The notes: generated by a model not told the origin, from the sequence alone. A stretch of DNA of 64,000 nt from Agrobacterium vitis (GCF_013337045.2 NZ_CP118259.1:2666001-2730000), one strand, 5' to 3'. Shown: positions 46,719 to 57,534, numbered from the stretch's first letter. Numbers and translations are program-made.

Positions 46719-49700
46719 TTATTCGGCGGCAACGCCCATGCGCATCCGTTCCATTTCCTCCAGCGCCCGGCGATATTCGACCGGCATGACCTTGCGGAAT
46801 TTCGGACGGTAATCAGCCCAGTTGTCGAGGATCTGCTTGGCGCGGTTCGAGCCGGTATAATGCAGATGGTTGGAGATCAGCTGATAGAGCCGCTCCTCGT
46901 CATGGCGGGTCATGTCTTCCGACACGTCCACCAGACCCTTGTGCATCAAATCGCCGCCATGGTGATGCAGCTTTTCCAGCATGTCATCTTCTTCCGGCAC
47001 CGGCTCCAGTTCCACCATCGCCATGTTGCAGCGCTTGGCGAAATCGCCCTGTTCATCGAGGACATAGGCGACGCCGCCCGACATGCCGGCTGCAAAGTTG
47101 CGGCCGGTTTCGCCCAGCACCACAACCACGCCGCCCGTCATGTATTCGCAGCCGTGATCGCCCACGCCTTCGACAACCGCGATGGCGCCGGAATTGCGCA
47201 CTGCGAACCGTTCGCCTGCCACGCCGCGGAAATAGCATTCCCCGGCAATGGCGCCGTAGAGCACGGTGTTGCCGACGATGATCGAGTGTTCCGCAACGAT
47301 CCGCGCATTTTCCGGCGGACGCACGATGATCCGGCCACCGGACAGACCCTTGCCGACATAGTCATTGCCGTCACCGACCAGATCGAAAGTAATGCCGCGC
47401 GACAGAAACGCCCCGAAGGACTGGCCCGCCGTGCCGTTCAACGTCACATGGATCGTGTCGTCCTTCAAACCCTTGTGGCCCCAGCGCTTGGCAAGCTCAC
47501 CCGACAGCATGGCACCGGCTGAGCGGTCGACATTCTTGATATCGACCTCGAACACCACAGGCTGTTTGGATTCCAGCGCGGGCATCGACTTTTCGATCAG
47601 CTTGCGGTCCAGCACATCTTCGATCGGATGATGCTGGCGCGCCGTCCAGTAGGTGGCTTCCTTGGGCGCATCGACCTTGTGGAAGATCCGCGAGAAATCG
47701 AGACCCTCGGCCTTCCAATGGGCCAGCATGTCGTTCTTTTCCAGAAGTTCCGAGGCGCCTATAATGTCATCTAGCTTGGCAAAGCCCAGCGAGGCGAGAA
47801 TTTCGCGTACTTCTTCCGCGACAAAGAAGAAGTAGTTGATGACATGCTCCGGCGTACCCTTAAAGCGCTTGCGCAGAACCGGGTCCTGGGTGGCGACGCC
47901 AACCGGGCAGGTGTTGAGATGGCACTTGCGCATCATGATGCAGCCAGCCGCAATCAGCGGTGCGGTGGCAAAGCCGAATTCGTCGGCACCGAGCAATGCT
48001 CCGATGATGACGTCGCGGCCGGTCTTCAGACCACCATCGACCTGAAGGGCGATGCGCGAGCGCAAGCCGTTCAGCACCAGCGTCTGCTGGGTTTCGGCCA
48101 GGCCGATTTCCCACGGCGAACCCGCGTGCTTCAGCGAGGTCAGAGGCGATGCGCCCGTGCCGCCATCAAAGCCGGACACGGTGATATGATCGGCGCGGGC
48201 CTTGGCAACACCGGCGGCCACCGTGCCGACACCGACTTCCGACACCAGCTTGACCGAGACATCGGCAGCCGGGTTGACGTTCTTCAGGTCGTAGATCAGC
48301 TGTGCCAGATCTTCGATGGAGTAAATGTCGTGATGCGGCGGCGGCGAAATCAGACCGACGCCCGGCGTGGAATGCCGGGTCTTGGCAACCGTCGCGTCCA
48401 CCTTGTGGCCGGGCAATTGTCCGCCCTCGCCGGGCTTTGCACCCTGCGCCACCTTGATTTGCAGCATATCGGCATTGACAAGATATTCAGTGGTCACACC
48501 GAACCGGCCAGAGGCGATCTGCTTGATAGCAGAGCGTTCCGGGTTGGGCGAACCGTTGAACAGGGGCAGGTAGCGGTCGCTCTCTTCGCCGCCCTCACCC
48601 GTGTTGGACTTGCCGCCGATGCGGTTCATGGCGATGGCCAGCGTCGTATGCGCTTCACGGCTGATGGAGCCGAACGACATGGCGCCGGTGGAGAAACGCT
48701 TGACGATATCAGCCGCTGGTTCGACCTCATCGACCGAAATCGGCTGGCGTCCCTGATCGGCGGCCTTCTTGATCTTGAACAGACCGCGAATGGTGTTCAT
48801 CCGCAGGGCGCTCTCATTGACCATTTCCGCGAATTCGCGGTAGCGCTCCTGGGAATTGCCACGCACGGCATGTTGCAGCGAAGCAATCGAATCCGGGCTC
48901 CAGGCATGGTTTTCACCACGCAGACGGTAGGCATATTCGCCGCCGATATCCAGCGAGGTCGCCAGGATCGGGTCCTTGCCGAAGGCGGAATGATGGCGCG
49001 CCACTGTTTCCTGGGCAATCTCGGCAAGGCCGATGCCCTCGATGTTGGAGGCTGTGCCGAAGAAATACTGATCGATCAGCTGGGAATTCAACCCGATGGC
49101 ATCGAAAATCTGCGCGCCGCAATAGGACTGGTAGGTGGAAATGCCCATCTTGGACATCACCTTGAGAATGCCCTTACCGACCGCCTTGATATAGCGATAG
49201 ACCACTTCGCTGGCATCGACTTCCTTGGGGAATTCGCCATGCTTGTGCATATCCAGCAGCGTGTCGAAGGCCAGATAGGGGTTGATGGCTTCCGCACCAT
49301 AGCCCGCCAGACAGCAGAAATGATGCACTTCACGCGGCTCACCCGTTTCCACAACCAGTCCAACCGAGGTGCGCAGGCCCTTGCGGATCAGGTGATGATG
49401 CACGGCAGCCGTTGCCAGCAGCGCCGGAATGGCGATACGATCAGGGCCGATCTGCCGGTCCGACAGCACGATGATGTTATAACCGCCACGCACCGCCGCT
49501 TCGGCGCGCTCGCAGAGCCGGTCGAGCATTTCGGGCATGCCTTCGGCACCACGATCCACATCATAGGTGAAGTCGAGGGTCTTGGTGTCAAACCGGTCCT
49601 CGGTATGGCCAATCGAGCGGATTTTTTCCAGATCGCCATTGGTCAGGATCGGCTGGCGCACTTCCAGCCGCTTGGCGCGGGCCGCCCCCTCATGGTCGAG

Positions 49701-51440
49701 AATGTTCGGGCGCGGACCGATGAAGGACACCAGGCTCATCACCAGCTCTTCGCGGATCGGATCGATCGGCGGGTTGGTGACCTGGGCGAAGTTCTGCTTG
49801 AAATAGGTGTAAAGCAGCTTCGACTTCAACGACATGGCCGAAATCGGCGTGTCGGTTCCCATCGAGCCAATGGCTTCCTGGCCGGTGGTCGCCATTGGCG
49901 ACATCAGGATGCGGGTGTCTTCGAGCGTGTAGCCGAAGGCCTGCTGGCGGTCGAGCAGCGACACGTCGCGGCGCAGCGCCCGTGGCTCAACCGGCTTCAG
50001 GTCCTCAAGGATCAGCTGGGTACGATCCAGCCATTCCCGGTAGGGAAGGCTTCCGGCCAGATCCGACTTAACTTCCTCATCGGAAACGATCCGGCCCTTT
50101 TCCATGTCGATCAGCAGCATCTTGCCCGGCTGCAAACGCCACTTCTTGACGATCTTCTCTTCCGGCACCGGCAGCGTACCGGCTTCCGACGCCATGATGA
50201 TCCGGTCGTCATCGGTCACCAGATAGCGAGCCGGACGCAGACCGTTGCGGTCCAGCGTTGCGCCGATCTGGCGGCCATCGGTGAAGGCCACGGCGGCAGG
50301 GCCGTCCCATGGCTCCATCAGCGCGGCGTGGTATTCGTAGAACGCCTTGCGCTCCTTGCTCATCAGCTGGTTACCAGCCCAGGCTTCCGGGATCAGCATC
50401 ATCACTGCATGGGCCATGGAATAGCCGCCACGGATCAGGAATTCGAGCGCATTGTCAAAACAGGCGGTATCCGACTGGCCCTCATAGGAGATCGGCCAGA
50501 GCTTGGAAATATCATCGCCGAACAGTGGCGAGGAGACCGACGCCTGGCGCGCCGCCATCCAGTTGACATTGCCGCGCAGCGTGTTGATTTCGCCGTTATG
50601 GGCGACCATCCGGTAAGGATGCGCCAGCTTCCACGATGGGAAGGTGTTGGTGGAAAAACGCTGATGCACTAGGGCCACAGCCGATTCGAAGCGCGGATCG
50701 GCGAGATCCTTATAATAAGCAGCCACCTGATAGGCGAGGAACATGCCCTTGTAGACGATGGTCGAAGACGACAGCGACACCGGATAGAAACCGGTTTCCT
50801 GGCCGCCGAATTCGTCATAGATCCGGTTGGAAATCACCTTGCGCAGCAGGAACAACCGGCGCTCGAAAGCGTCCTGGCTGGCGGCATCGCGGCCCGCCCC
50901 GATGAACACCTGGATATGGCGCGGCTCGGTGGCGGCAATTTCCGGGGCCTTGGACAGCGAGGAATTGTCGACCGGCACGTCGCGGTAGCCAAGCAGGTGC
51001 TGGCCTTCGGCCAGACAGATATCGGTGATCACCTTCTTGAAATGGGCAATCTGCTCTTCGTCGGCGGGGAAGAAGAAATGACCGACGGCATATTCGCCAG
51101 CCTTGGGCAGAATGACGCCCTGGGCGGCCATTTCCTCACGGAAGAACCGGTCCGGGATCTGCACCAGAATACCAGCGCCGTCGCCCATCAGCGGGTCAGC
51201 GCCGACCGCGCCGCGATGGGTGAGGTTTTCAAGGATGAACAGGCCGTCGCGGACGATCTGGTGCGACTTCTCACCCTTCATATGGGCGATGAAGCCGACG
51301 CCGCAGGCATCATGCTCGTTGCGCGGATCGTAGAGGCCCTGCTTTTGCGGAAGACCATAACGCTTTACCGTAGCGGCACCGGCGTTCGCCTGCGTCGCAT
51401 CGGCCGCCACGATTGCTTCGGATGGCATCATCTGCGTCAT
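46719..51440 (-). CDS. gltB: Glutamate synthase large subunit
   Basis: 1573 residues, standard for GOGAT alpha. After a short propeptide the nucleophile cysteine lies in [14 protein letters not shown] (about residue 46), opening the class II glutaminase domain (about 46-430). The central domain leads to the FMN-binding synthase domain (about 850-1250) with [15 protein letters not shown] and the 3Fe-4S cysteines in [13 protein letters not shown] (about 1165-1180). The C-terminal GxGxG beta-helix ends the protein. A 942-residue open frame on the opposite strand is only a coding shadow. With gltD just downstream it forms the main ammonium assimilation unit. Confidence 0.98.
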   Translation of the reverse strand: MTQMMPSEAIVAADATQANAGAATVKRYGLPQKQGLYDPRNEHDACGVGFIAHMKGEKSHQIVRDGLFILENLTHRGAVGADPLMGDGAGILVQIPDRFFREEMAAQGVILPKAGEYAVGHFFFPADEEQIAHFKKVITDICLAEGQHLLGYRDVPVDNSSLSKAPEIAATEPRHIQVFIGAGRDAASQDAFERRLFLLRKVISNRIYDEFGGQETGFYPVSLSSSTIVYKGMFLAYQVAAYYKDLADPRFESAVALVHQRFSTNTFPSWKLAHPYRMVAHNGEINTLRGNVNWMAARQASVSSPLFGDDISKLWPISYEGQSDTACFDNALEFLIRGGYSMAHAVMMLIPEAWAGNQLMSKERKAFYEYHAALMEPWDGPAAVAFTDGRQIGATLDRNGLRPARYLVTDDDRIIMASEAGTLPVPEEKIVKKWRLQPGKMLLIDMEKGRIVSDEEVKSDLAGSLPYREWLDRTQLILEDLKPVEPRALRRDVSLLDRQQAFGYTLEDTRILMSPMATTGQEAIGSMGTDTPISAMSLKSKLLYTYFKQNFAQVTNPPIDPIREELVMSLVSFIGPRPNILDHEGAARAKRLEVRQPILTNGDLEKIRSIGHTEDRFDTKTLDFTYDVDRGAEGMPEMLDRLCERAEAAVRGGYNIIVLSDRQIGPDRIAIPALLATAAVHHHLIRKGLRTSVGLVVETGEPREVHHFCCLAGYGAEAINPYLAFDTLLDMHKHGEFPKEVDASEVVYRYIKAVGKGILKVMSKMGISTYQSYCGAQIFDAIGLNSQLIDQYFFGTASNIEGIGLAEIAQETVARHHSAFGKDPILATSLDIGGEYAYRLRGENHAWSPDSIASLQHAVRGNSQERYREFAEMVNESALRMNTIRGLFKIKKAADQGRQPISVDEVEPAADIVKRFSTGAMSFGSISREAHTTLAIAMNRIGGKSNTGEGGEESDRYLPLFNGSPNPERSAIKQIASGRFGVTTEYLVNADMLQIKVAQGAKPGEGGQLPGHKVDATVAKTRHSTPGVGLISPPPHHDIYSIEDLAQLIYDLKNVNPAADVSVKLVSEVGVGTVAAGVAKARADHITVSGFDGGTGASPLTSLKHAGSPWEIGLAETQQTLVLNGLRSRIALQVDGGLKTGRDVIIGALLGADEFGFATAPLIAAGCIMMRKCHLNTCPVGVATQDPVLRKRFKGTPEHVINYFFFVAEEVREILASLGFAKLDDIIGASELLEKNDMLAHWKAEGLDFSRIFHKVDAPKEATYWTARQHHPIEDVLDRKLIEKSMPALESKQPVVFEVDIKNVDRSAGAMLSGELAKRWGHKGLKDDTIHVTLNGTAGQSFGAFLSRGITFDLVGDGNDYVGKGLSGGRIIVRPPENARIVAEHSIIVGNTVLYGAIAGECYFRGVAGERFAVRNSGAIAVVEGVGDHGCEYMTGGVVVVLGETGRNFAAGMSGGVAYVLDEQGDFAKRCNMAMVELEPVPEEDDMLEKLHHHGGDLMHKGLVDVSEDMTRHDEERLYQLISNHLHYTGSNRAKQILDNWADYRPKFRKVMPVEYRRALEEMERMRMGVAAE

Positions 51441-52028
51441 CGTTTTCCCTCCAGTTGAACCGTCCGGTCGAAACTATCCGATCCGGCACACAGCTATTTG
51501 ACAAAATCGAATACCGACGGGGGCTTATCGCTGCCCAAACCAGGGGCTGGATTTTAAAGGCGCCCCGCTTGCCGTATGCAAAACAGGTCACAAACCTGAC
51601 CTTTCTGCACAGCTTCTCTCGACCGCTGCAAAAGCAGATATCCCGGTGAGTATAGCGCAAGAGAGCCAGGACGAAAGGCCTAGAAAACCAAAACCTGCCA
51701 CTCGATTTCCGAAAATATGTCAGTTTCATTGACCTATTTCTGCAAACTATATGGCAGAAACAAATCAGCTTCGCAAGCCATCGGCTCAAAAAGCCGGGTG
51801 GTGCCGCGACAGAATCTGTCTTTTTTAGCGATCTGCCGCATGATTCTTTCGTCCGTTGAGGTGTTTGCGCAGGAAACCAATCTGGAGCGGTGAATACAAA
51901 GACAAATGTGCTGGTGATAATCGGTCCGACCTGTGACGGCCTATGGGACCGGATTGAACACGGCGGCAAAATCGTTAGGGTCTCCATCACGCCCATAGAC
52001 GAGCGTCACAGCCAATCAGGAAGCCATC
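51441..52028. other. Divergent gltB / ltaE intergenic region
   Basis: 588 bases without a convincing gene. Weak terminator-like GACAG / CTGTC hairpin plus T6 lies at 51808-51826 on the plus strand, too weak to claim an RNA. The region must hold the gltB promoter (minus) and that of the threonine aldolase gene (plus). Confidence 0.45.
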
Positions 52029-53075
52029 ATGTTCTTTGCATCCGATAATTGGGCCGGAGCCCATCCCGCCATTGCCGAAAGCCTGATGAAGGAAGCGGCG
52101 GGCTATGCCAGCGCCTATGGCACCAGCGATCTCGACCGGCGCGTCGAAGCGCATTTCAACGAGATTTTCGAGCGCGACGTCTCGGTGTTCTTCGTTGGCA
52201 CCGGCACGGCGGCCAATTCGCTGGCATTGGCCAGTGTGGCGCGGGCCGGTGGCGTCACCTTCTGCCATTTCGACGCGCATGTGAACGCCGACGAAGGCGG
52301 CGCACCGGAATATCTCAGCCATGCCAGCAGGCTCTATCCGGTTGAGGGCGGCGGCGGCAAGATGAGTGCGGCAGCCCTTCACACCGCCGTTTCACGCTTT
52401 GACACGCCTTCCGTCCATCAGGGTCGGCCCATGGCGGTGACGATCACCCAGGCCACAGAGGCCGGCACCATCTATACACTGGACGAGATCTCCGCGATCA
52501 GCACCATTGCCCGCGCCAAATCCCTGCCTCTGCACATGGACGGCGCCCGTTTTGCCAATGCGCTTGTGGCACTCGATGCCACGCCCGCCGAAATGACCTG
52601 GAAGCGCGGCGTCGATATTCTCTCCTTCGGCGGCACCAAGAATGGCTGCTGGTGCGTGGAGGCCATCGTGTTCTTCAACCCTGACATGGCCGAGGAAATG
52701 CCCTATATCCGCAAGCGTTCAGCGCAGTTGTTTTCCAAGACCCGCTTCGTGTCCGCCCAGCTGGAAGCCTATTTCAAGGATGATCTGTGGTTGGATCTGG
52801 CCCGCCACGCCAATGCCATGGCCGACCGGATGCGTGCTGGCCTCAGCAAAAACAACAAGGCCCGCCTGGCCTGGAAGACCGAGAGCAATGAGGTCTTCGC
52901 GGTGATTGGAAAGGATGCCGCCAAGCAGGCAGAGGCGCGCGGCGCCAAATTCTACGAATGGCTGACGCCCCGTGATGAGCCCGGATTAGTCGGCCAGGAC
53001 AATGTTTTGATCCGGCTGGTCACCAGCTTTGCCACGACAGAGCAAGACGTCGACCAGTTTCTAGAGATTCTCTGA
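52029..53075 (+). CDS. ltaE: Low-specificity L-threonine aldolase
   Basis: 348 residues, normal for this PLP-dependent enzyme, which splits threonine or allo-threonine to glycine and acetaldehyde. The order of motifs fits: FFASDNWAGAHP at the start, FFVGTGTAANSLAL (pyridine loop), FDAHVNADEGGAPEY, LPLHMDGARFANAL with the PLP-binding Asp, and the PLP lysine in LSFGGTKNGCW. ATG 52029 follows GGAAG within 9 bases. Monocistronic, divergent from gltB. The alternative beta-eliminating lyase class is possible but less likely given the length and loops. Confidence 0.93.
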   Translation: MFFASDNWAGAHPAIAESLMKEAAGYASAYGTSDLDRRVEAHFNEIFERDVSVFFVGTGTAANSLALASVARAGGVTFCHFDAHVNADEGGAPEYLSHASRLYPVEGGGGKMSAAALHTAVSRFDTPSVHQGRPMAVTITQATEAGTIYTLDEISAISTIARAKSLPLHMDGARFANALVALDATPAEMTWKRGVDILSFGGTKNGCWCVEAIVFFNPDMAEEMPYIRKRSAQLFSKTRFVSAQLEAYFKDDLWLDLARHANAMADRMRAGLSKNNKARLAWKTESNEVFAVIGKDAAKQAEARGAKFYEWLTPRDEPGLVGQDNVLIRLVTSFATTEQDVDQFLEIL

Positions 53076-53360
53076 CAGTCTATCCAAGAATCGCCGCTGG
53101 CCGTCTGCAAATGGCAATTTCTGCGCTTGCCTACTTCATTCGCATTTCCAAACGGAAAACCGCTTCGCACTTTTCCTGGAATGCTTGTACTCACGTACAT
53201 TAAGTACGCTCCGTTCCGGTTCTCGAAATCACCATTTTCGCCAGGCCAGCAGCAATTCTTGAACAGACTGCAACCATTTGGGAAATGACGTCTTTCACGA
53301 ACACCCCAAACGCAAAAGGGCGGCACCAAGCCGCCCTTCTTCATGTCTTCCAGACCCTGA

Positions 53361-53828
53361 TCAGACGACGCGGGACTCGATGGCCTTGGGCGCTTCGACC
53401 GGCTCGCTGGCAATCGCGATGCGGCGTGGCTTCATGGCTTCGGGAATATTGCGCAGCAGATCGATATGCAGCAGGCCGTTCTTCAGCGAGGCATTGGTTA
53501 CCTCGACATGGTCGGCAAGCTGGAAACGACGCTCGAAGCCGCGCTTGGCAATGCCGCGATACAGAAACTCGGTCTGTTCGGCCTGATCGTCCTGGGCCTT
53601 TTCACCCTTGACCGCCAGCACATGCGCATGGGCCTCGATGCTGAGTTCGGTTTCATCGAAACCGGCAACGGCCATGGTGATCCGGTAGGTATTGTCGCCC
53701 GTCCGCTCGATATTGTAGGGCGGATAGCTCTGGGCCTGATCCGGCTGACCCAGGCTGTCCAACATGGTGAACAGGCGGTCGAAGCCGACAGTGGAGCGAT
53801 AAAGCGGGGAAAAATCAACGTGACGCAT
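53361..53828 (-). CDS. Small heat-shock protein (Hsp20/IbpA family)
   Basis: 155 residues from ATG 53828, the start used because AGGAGG lies 5 bases upstream and homology begins MRHVDFSPLYRSTVGFDRLF, the usual rhizobial sHsp start. The alpha-crystallin domain covers about 38-130: YPPYNIERTGDNTYRITMAVAGF and the conserved C-terminal NASLKNGLLHIDL. It holds unfolding proteins until refolding. The leader contains a ROSE-like hairpin that pairs the Shine-Dalgarno sequence, so translation should rise with temperature. The C terminus ends AIESRVV with an I-x-I/V-like variant in the tail (PRRIAIAS). Confidence 0.95.
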   Translation of the reverse strand: MRHVDFSPLYRSTVGFDRLFTMLDSLGQPDQAQSYPPYNIERTGDNTYRITMAVAGFDETELSIEAHAHVLAVKGEKAQDDQAEQTEFLYRGIAKRGFERRFQLADHVEVTNASLKNGLLHIDLLRNIPEAMKPRRIAIASEPVEAPKAIESRVV

Positions 53829-53850
53829 GGAGTCCTCCTGAGAAGCGACG
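53829..53850 (-). promoter_or_regulatory. ROSE-like RNA thermometer hairpin of the sHsp gene
   Basis: Directly upstream of the start the leader reads TCGCTT then CTCAGG then AGGA. TCGCTT can pair with the AGGAGGA Shine-Dalgarno leaving one bulged G, which matches the UYGCU motif with bulged G opposite the ribosome site that defines ROSE elements of rhizobial heat-shock genes. The full element may extend further to about 53930, where more hairpins can form. Inferred from sequence only. Confidence 0.6.
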
Positions 53851-54059
53851 GTTGCGATAATGACAAGACAGATACCCCTGATATGGCGGTGTCTGCCGGA
53901 TGATGCAGGCCCTTCCGGCGCCTGCAATAAACAGATGGGAAAGGCGATTTGCGAGTTCAAGACCCTTCGCCATGCACGCAACATCACAGCCGATTTTTTT
54001 GTGGCTGAATTTTTGATGAATGGCGGGTTTGGCATCGGTTCACCTTGGCCGCACTAGCG

Positions 54060-54175
54060 TCGCCCGATCAGGAGTGATCCTGGTGGCTGAAGAATATCGT
54101 CCCTGCGTCTTCAGTGCCTGCTGCCGCCCATTTGTCTTGAAGCCCAATCGTCTTCAAGCAATGGGCGGCTTTTTT
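54060..54175 (+). ncRNA. Candidate small RNA ending at an extended-stem terminator
   Basis: An intrinsic terminator at 54123-54175 (GCCGCCCATT / AATGGGCGGC, then CTTGAAG / CTTCAAG inside, then T6) lies on the plus strand with no plus-strand gene for 1000 bases upstream, since the sHsp gene is on the other strand. The bases before it can form CAGGA / TCCTG and CTGAAGA / TCTTCAG hairpins. The 5' end is estimated, not seen. Structure suggests a small RNA of about 100-130 bases; no family can be assigned. Confidence 0.45.
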
Positions 54176-54248
54176 CCCAAGACCCGATTTCGGTCCGCGC
54201 AAATATGCGGTATGAACACCCGACGATTGTGCTTGGAAAGGCAAAGCC

Positions 54249-55256
54249 ATGGATAGCGTGCTTCATGCCGTGGACGGCAATCCCATTCCCGACAATCATC
54301 ACGCCGGTTTCTTCACCAGCTACGACGGCCTTCGCCTGCGCTATGCGATCTTCAAGAGTGATATCAGCCCGGCCAAAGGAACAGTGGTGCTGGTGCATGG
54401 CCGCAGCGAATCCATCGAGAAATATTTCGAAACCATCCGCGATCTGACCGCAGCGGGCCTTTGGGTTGCCACTTTCGATCTGCGCGGCCAGGGCCTGTCT
54501 GACTGGACACTCCAGCAGAATTCCTTGAAATCCAGAGGGGATAAGGAAAAACGCTGGGGCCATGTGCGGCGCTTTTCCGATTATGAGCAGGATCTGGAGC
54601 AGTTCCTGGAACAGGTCGTGCTGCCGGATTGCCGCCTGCCATTCTCGATGATCGCCCATTCCACCGGTGGATTGATCGCCCTTGCCGCAGCGCCACGGCT
54701 GTCCGGGCGCATTTCGCGACTGGTCCTGTCGGCGCCCTTTGTCGGTCTGCATGGCGAAGCCCTGTCGGCGGCAAAAGTGTTTGCGCTGGCGCGGCTGGCA
54801 TCAACGCTCGGGCTCGGCAACCGGCCCTTGTCATCAGCCAGCAAGCCGCACACCTTCGCCACCAATGTTCTGACCTCAGATGCCGCCCGCTTCGACCGCA
54901 ATATGGCGATTTTTGCCGCCGTGCCGGAACTGTCGATCAATGCGCCGTCGGCCCGCTGGTTGCATGAATGTGCAAAAGCCATCCGGCGGGTCAACGATCC
55001 CGCTCACCTGACGGGGATCACCATCCCCACCCTGTTGCTTGCCCCGATGCTGGACGGCGTCGTGCCCTTTAGCGCCCAGGAACATCTGGCCCGGCATTTC
55101 CGCGCCGCGCAATTGCTGTCCATCCCTGGCGCCCGTCATGAAGTGTTGCAGGAACAGGACCGCTACCGCGAACAGGCGCTGGCCGCCATCCATGCCTTCA
55201 TTCCCGGCAGCGACCCGATGCAGATCGAAGGCCACGCAGAACTCGTCGGTCTTTGA
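54249..55256 (+). CDS. Lysophospholipase / monoglyceride-lipase-like hydrolase
   Basis: 335 residues of the serine aminopeptidase (hydrolase 4) type. After a polar N-terminus (GFFTSYDGLRLRY) come VVLVHGRSESIEKY with the oxyanion HG, FDLRGQGLSD, the nucleophile elbow IAHSTGGLIA (Ser about 141, variant of GHSxGG), an Asp in LAPMLDGVVPF and the His in PGARHEVLQE. PldB-like enzymes remove fatty acids from lysophospholipids or glycerides. No signal peptide; cytoplasmic. Starts at ATG 54249 with AAAGGCAAAG upstream, following the putative small RNA terminator by 70 bases. Confidence 0.88.
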   Translation: MDSVLHAVDGNPIPDNHHAGFFTSYDGLRLRYAIFKSDISPAKGTVVLVHGRSESIEKYFETIRDLTAAGLWVATFDLRGQGLSDWTLQQNSLKSRGDKEKRWGHVRRFSDYEQDLEQFLEQVVLPDCRLPFSMIAHSTGGLIALAAAPRLSGRISRLVLSAPFVGLHGEALSAAKVFALARLASTLGLGNRPLSSASKPHTFATNVLTSDAARFDRNMAIFAAVPELSINAPSARWLHECAKAIRRVNDPAHLTGITIPTLLLAPMLDGVVPFSAQEHLARHFRAAQLLSIPGARHEVLQEQDRYREQALAAIHAFIPGSDPMQIEGHAELVGL

Positions 55257-55472
55257 CACGTCCCCTCCCCTTGGGCGTCCCCCAAACCGCCCTCGATAAC
55301 ACCGCATGGCTTCCCGGGCCTTCTTCCGGCATTCCTTAAGACATTTTTATCGCTGGCGGCCGATCCGAATTGACAGAATTCAGAACGTCAATAATGTACA
55401 TATTCGTATTGTTTAGCGAAGATGCGTGCTGACCTTCAGCGCCCAATTTGCTTTTTTGGGAGGAGAAAGACG

Positions 55473-56522
55473 ATGAATGCGCCTAAGAAATGGATCCAGA
55501 ACGAAATCCAATCTCTGGATCCTGAGAAGGACTATGTGCGGATCTGGCGGCTGTCGAGCAGCTACGGTCTCAACGACTTCATGCAGAATTTCATCTACGC
55601 ACTGACCTTTCCGAACTTTGTCGTCACGGAATGGGGCGCGCAGGTGGTGTGGCGCGAGGATGGCGGCAAGGTGGTGGATCGCTCCACCAGCCGTGTCGAG
55701 CAGACAGGTAGCGCCAATGCCCTGTGGTGGTTCTATGGGCCGCATGACGAGCGGACCAAAAAATCCGTCGAGGGCATCAACAACCTGCATGCCTATTGGG
55801 CAAAGCAATATCCTGGTGCGTTTTCCTATAATGAAGACTATATCTACACTTGCGCATTCACGGCCATAACCATGCATCGCCTGCGGTTGCGCATGGGTCT
55901 GCCAGGGTTTTCGGAAAAGGAACAGATCGCTGCGCATCGGTTCTGGCTGGAAATGTCCAAGCTGTTCGTTGCCGAGAACAATCAGCCGCTGCATGGCTAT
56001 CCCGAGGATTTCGAGGGGCTGATCGCCTATTGCGAGGCGGTAGAAAAGACGGAAAGGCCTAAGCCCGAGCGCGGCAACCTGATCACGACAGCGATTCACG
56101 AACAATTCGTCTTCCGCTTTTTCCCCAAGGAAATGCACTGGCTCGGACACCAGCTGCTCCGCTCCCTGTCGCTGCCCACGACCCTTGAGACCATGCAGAT
56201 CGAACCTGCCTATCCCATGGCGCAGGAGGTTCTACCCAAATTGATGGGTCTGATTTTCTGGTATCTGGAAACCCAAATGGACGATCCGACAGAAAGCTAT
56301 ATCGAATCACGCGACAAGCTGAACAAGGATGAAAAGGCAGACATCAAAGCCGGCATCCGGGCCCTCGATAAGGCGTTTCCAGAGCATTACGTTTCGCTCT
56401 ACAAGGACGATCCGAAATTTGCCGGATGTCCGTTCCATGCCAGCCTAAAGATGTCCGAGCAGCAGGGCGACGTTCCCAACGAAATCCAAGCCATCGAAAG
56501 CAAAGTCGCAGTGCTTGGCTAA
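55473..56522 (+). CDS. MpaB-like (DUF2236) oxygenase family protein
   Basis: 349 residues from ATG 55473, which has AGGAG 8 bases upstream. The protein is helical and lacks a signal. A middle block YNEDYIYTCAFTAITMHRLR, followed by EMSKLFVAENNQPLHGYPED and FEGLIAYCEAVEKTERP, resembles the DUF2236 / MpaB family, which includes the latex-clearing oxygenase and fungal MpaB oxygenase with heme ligands on such helices. The resemblance is by pattern, so a heme role is not proven. The end AIESKVAVLG is polar. Converges with hisN, with a hairpin between. Confidence 0.6.
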   Translation: MNAPKKWIQNEIQSLDPEKDYVRIWRLSSSYGLNDFMQNFIYALTFPNFVVTEWGAQVVWREDGGKVVDRSTSRVEQTGSANALWWFYGPHDERTKKSVEGINNLHAYWAKQYPGAFSYNEDYIYTCAFTAITMHRLRLRMGLPGFSEKEQIAAHRFWLEMSKLFVAENNQPLHGYPEDFEGLIAYCEAVEKTERPKPERGNLITTAIHEQFVFRFFPKEMHWLGHQLLRSLSLPTTLETMQIEPAYPMAQEVLPKLMGLIFWYLETQMDDPTESYIESRDKLNKDEKADIKAGIRALDKAFPEHYVSLYKDDPKFAGCPFHASLKMSEQQGDVPNEIQAIESKVAVLG

Positions 56523-56542
56523 ACACAACGACACAATAGAAT

Positions 56543-56580
56543 GCTACCGGTGGCCATGGAAATTCATGGACACCGGTAGC
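56543..56580. terminator. Hairpin between convergent MpaB-like and hisN genes
   Basis: GCTACCGGTG / CACCGGTAGC stem with inner CCATG / CATGG pairs and a small bulge. It ends 3 bases before the hisN stop. No T tract. Confidence 0.5.
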
Positions 56581-56582
56581 GA

Positions 56583-57356
56583 TCAATCGATCAAAATCGC
56601 CCGCGCCTGCTCGTAGACAGCGGCAGAGCTGGCGGCGATGATCTTGCCTCCCGCTTCCGGCCGTCCGCCCTCCCATGTGGTGATAATACCGCCCGCCTGT
56701 TCGATGATCGGGATCAGCGCTCCCACATCATAAGGCTTCAGCCCCGTTTCGATCACCAGATCGACAAAACCTGCCGCCAGCAGCGCATAGGCATAGCAAT
56801 CCACGCCGTAGCGGGTCAGCCGTACCTTGGCCCGCACCGCATCGAAACGCGGGCGCTCGTCTTCCAGAAAAATATCCGGTGAGGTGGTGTAAAGCACCGC
56901 ATCCGAGAGGCCGGTGCAGGCTCGCGTTGCGATCTGCCGTTGGCCATCCGGCCCGCTGTACCAGGCTTTCTCCCCATCGGCAAAATAACGCTCGCCGGTA
57001 AAAGGCTGGTCCATCATGCCCATCACCGCGTGGCCGCTTTGCTGAAAGCCGATCAGCGTTCCCCAGGTTGGCAGACCGGAAATGAACGCCCGCGTTCCAT
57101 CAATCGGATCGATCACCCAGACGCAATCGCGGCCAAGGCCGATATTGTCATGTTCCTCGCCTAAAATGCCGTGATCAGGAAACTCGGCCTCGATCAACCG
57201 ACGGATCGCGGTCTCCGCCGCCTTATCGCCTTCGGTGACGGGATCATAACCGCCCGCATCCTTGTTGACGACATCAAGCATTGAGCGAAAGCGGGGCAGT
57301 GTCTCGGTCTTGGCGGCCTCGGCGAGGCTGTCGAAAAACGTCTTGTCGGGGCGCAT
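56583..57356 (-). CDS. hisN: Histidinol-phosphatase of the inositol-monophosphatase family
   Basis: 257 residues. The metal-binding signatures are clear: ILGEEHDN (Glu 68 region) and VWVIDPIDGTRAFISG, and LKPYDVGALIPIIEQAGG near the C terminus. Within the family the IDPIDGTRAFISG, PTWGTLIGF and GMMDQPF wording matches the histidinol-phosphatase (HisN) branch, which acts in histidine synthesis where no HAD-type phosphatase is present. Inositol-1-phosphatase is the alternative. It is followed (upstream on the minus strand) by a gap with a small RNA on the other strand; an FGase-family gene on the same strand lies before that. Confidence 0.9.
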   Translation of the reverse strand: MRPDKTFFDSLAEAAKTETLPRFRSMLDVVNKDAGGYDPVTEGDKAAETAIRRLIEAEFPDHGILGEEHDNIGLGRDCVWVIDPIDGTRAFISGLPTWGTLIGFQQSGHAVMGMMDQPFTGERYFADGEKAWYSGPDGQRQIATRACTGLSDAVLYTTSPDIFLEDERPRFDAVRAKVRLTRYGVDCYAYALLAAGFVDLVIETGLKPYDVGALIPIIEQAGGIITTWEGGRPEAGGKIIAASSAAVYEQARAILID

Positions 57357-57534
57357 GCGGCTTCCTCGGTCGGTGAACGTGCAGGTTTCTTACGGCATAA
57401 AACGCCGGATCGGAATTCGCTCCAGCATAAATTTATCAGGACGTCGGCAGATCACCGAATTGCACGCCATTCGAGCATTTCCGTGATGCAAATGCCTAAA
57501 TAATAGTCATGATTAAAAAAATGTCAAAATCGAC

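Noticed and set aside
47844..50672. 942-residue open frame on the plus strand opposite gltB
   Set aside because: Runs antisense through a certain gltB gene and has no family-like content; GC-rich coding DNA often leaves such shadows.
51310..51996. 228-residue minus-strand frame overlapping the gltB start
   Set aside because: Low-complexity, no motif and it covers the promoter region of gltB.
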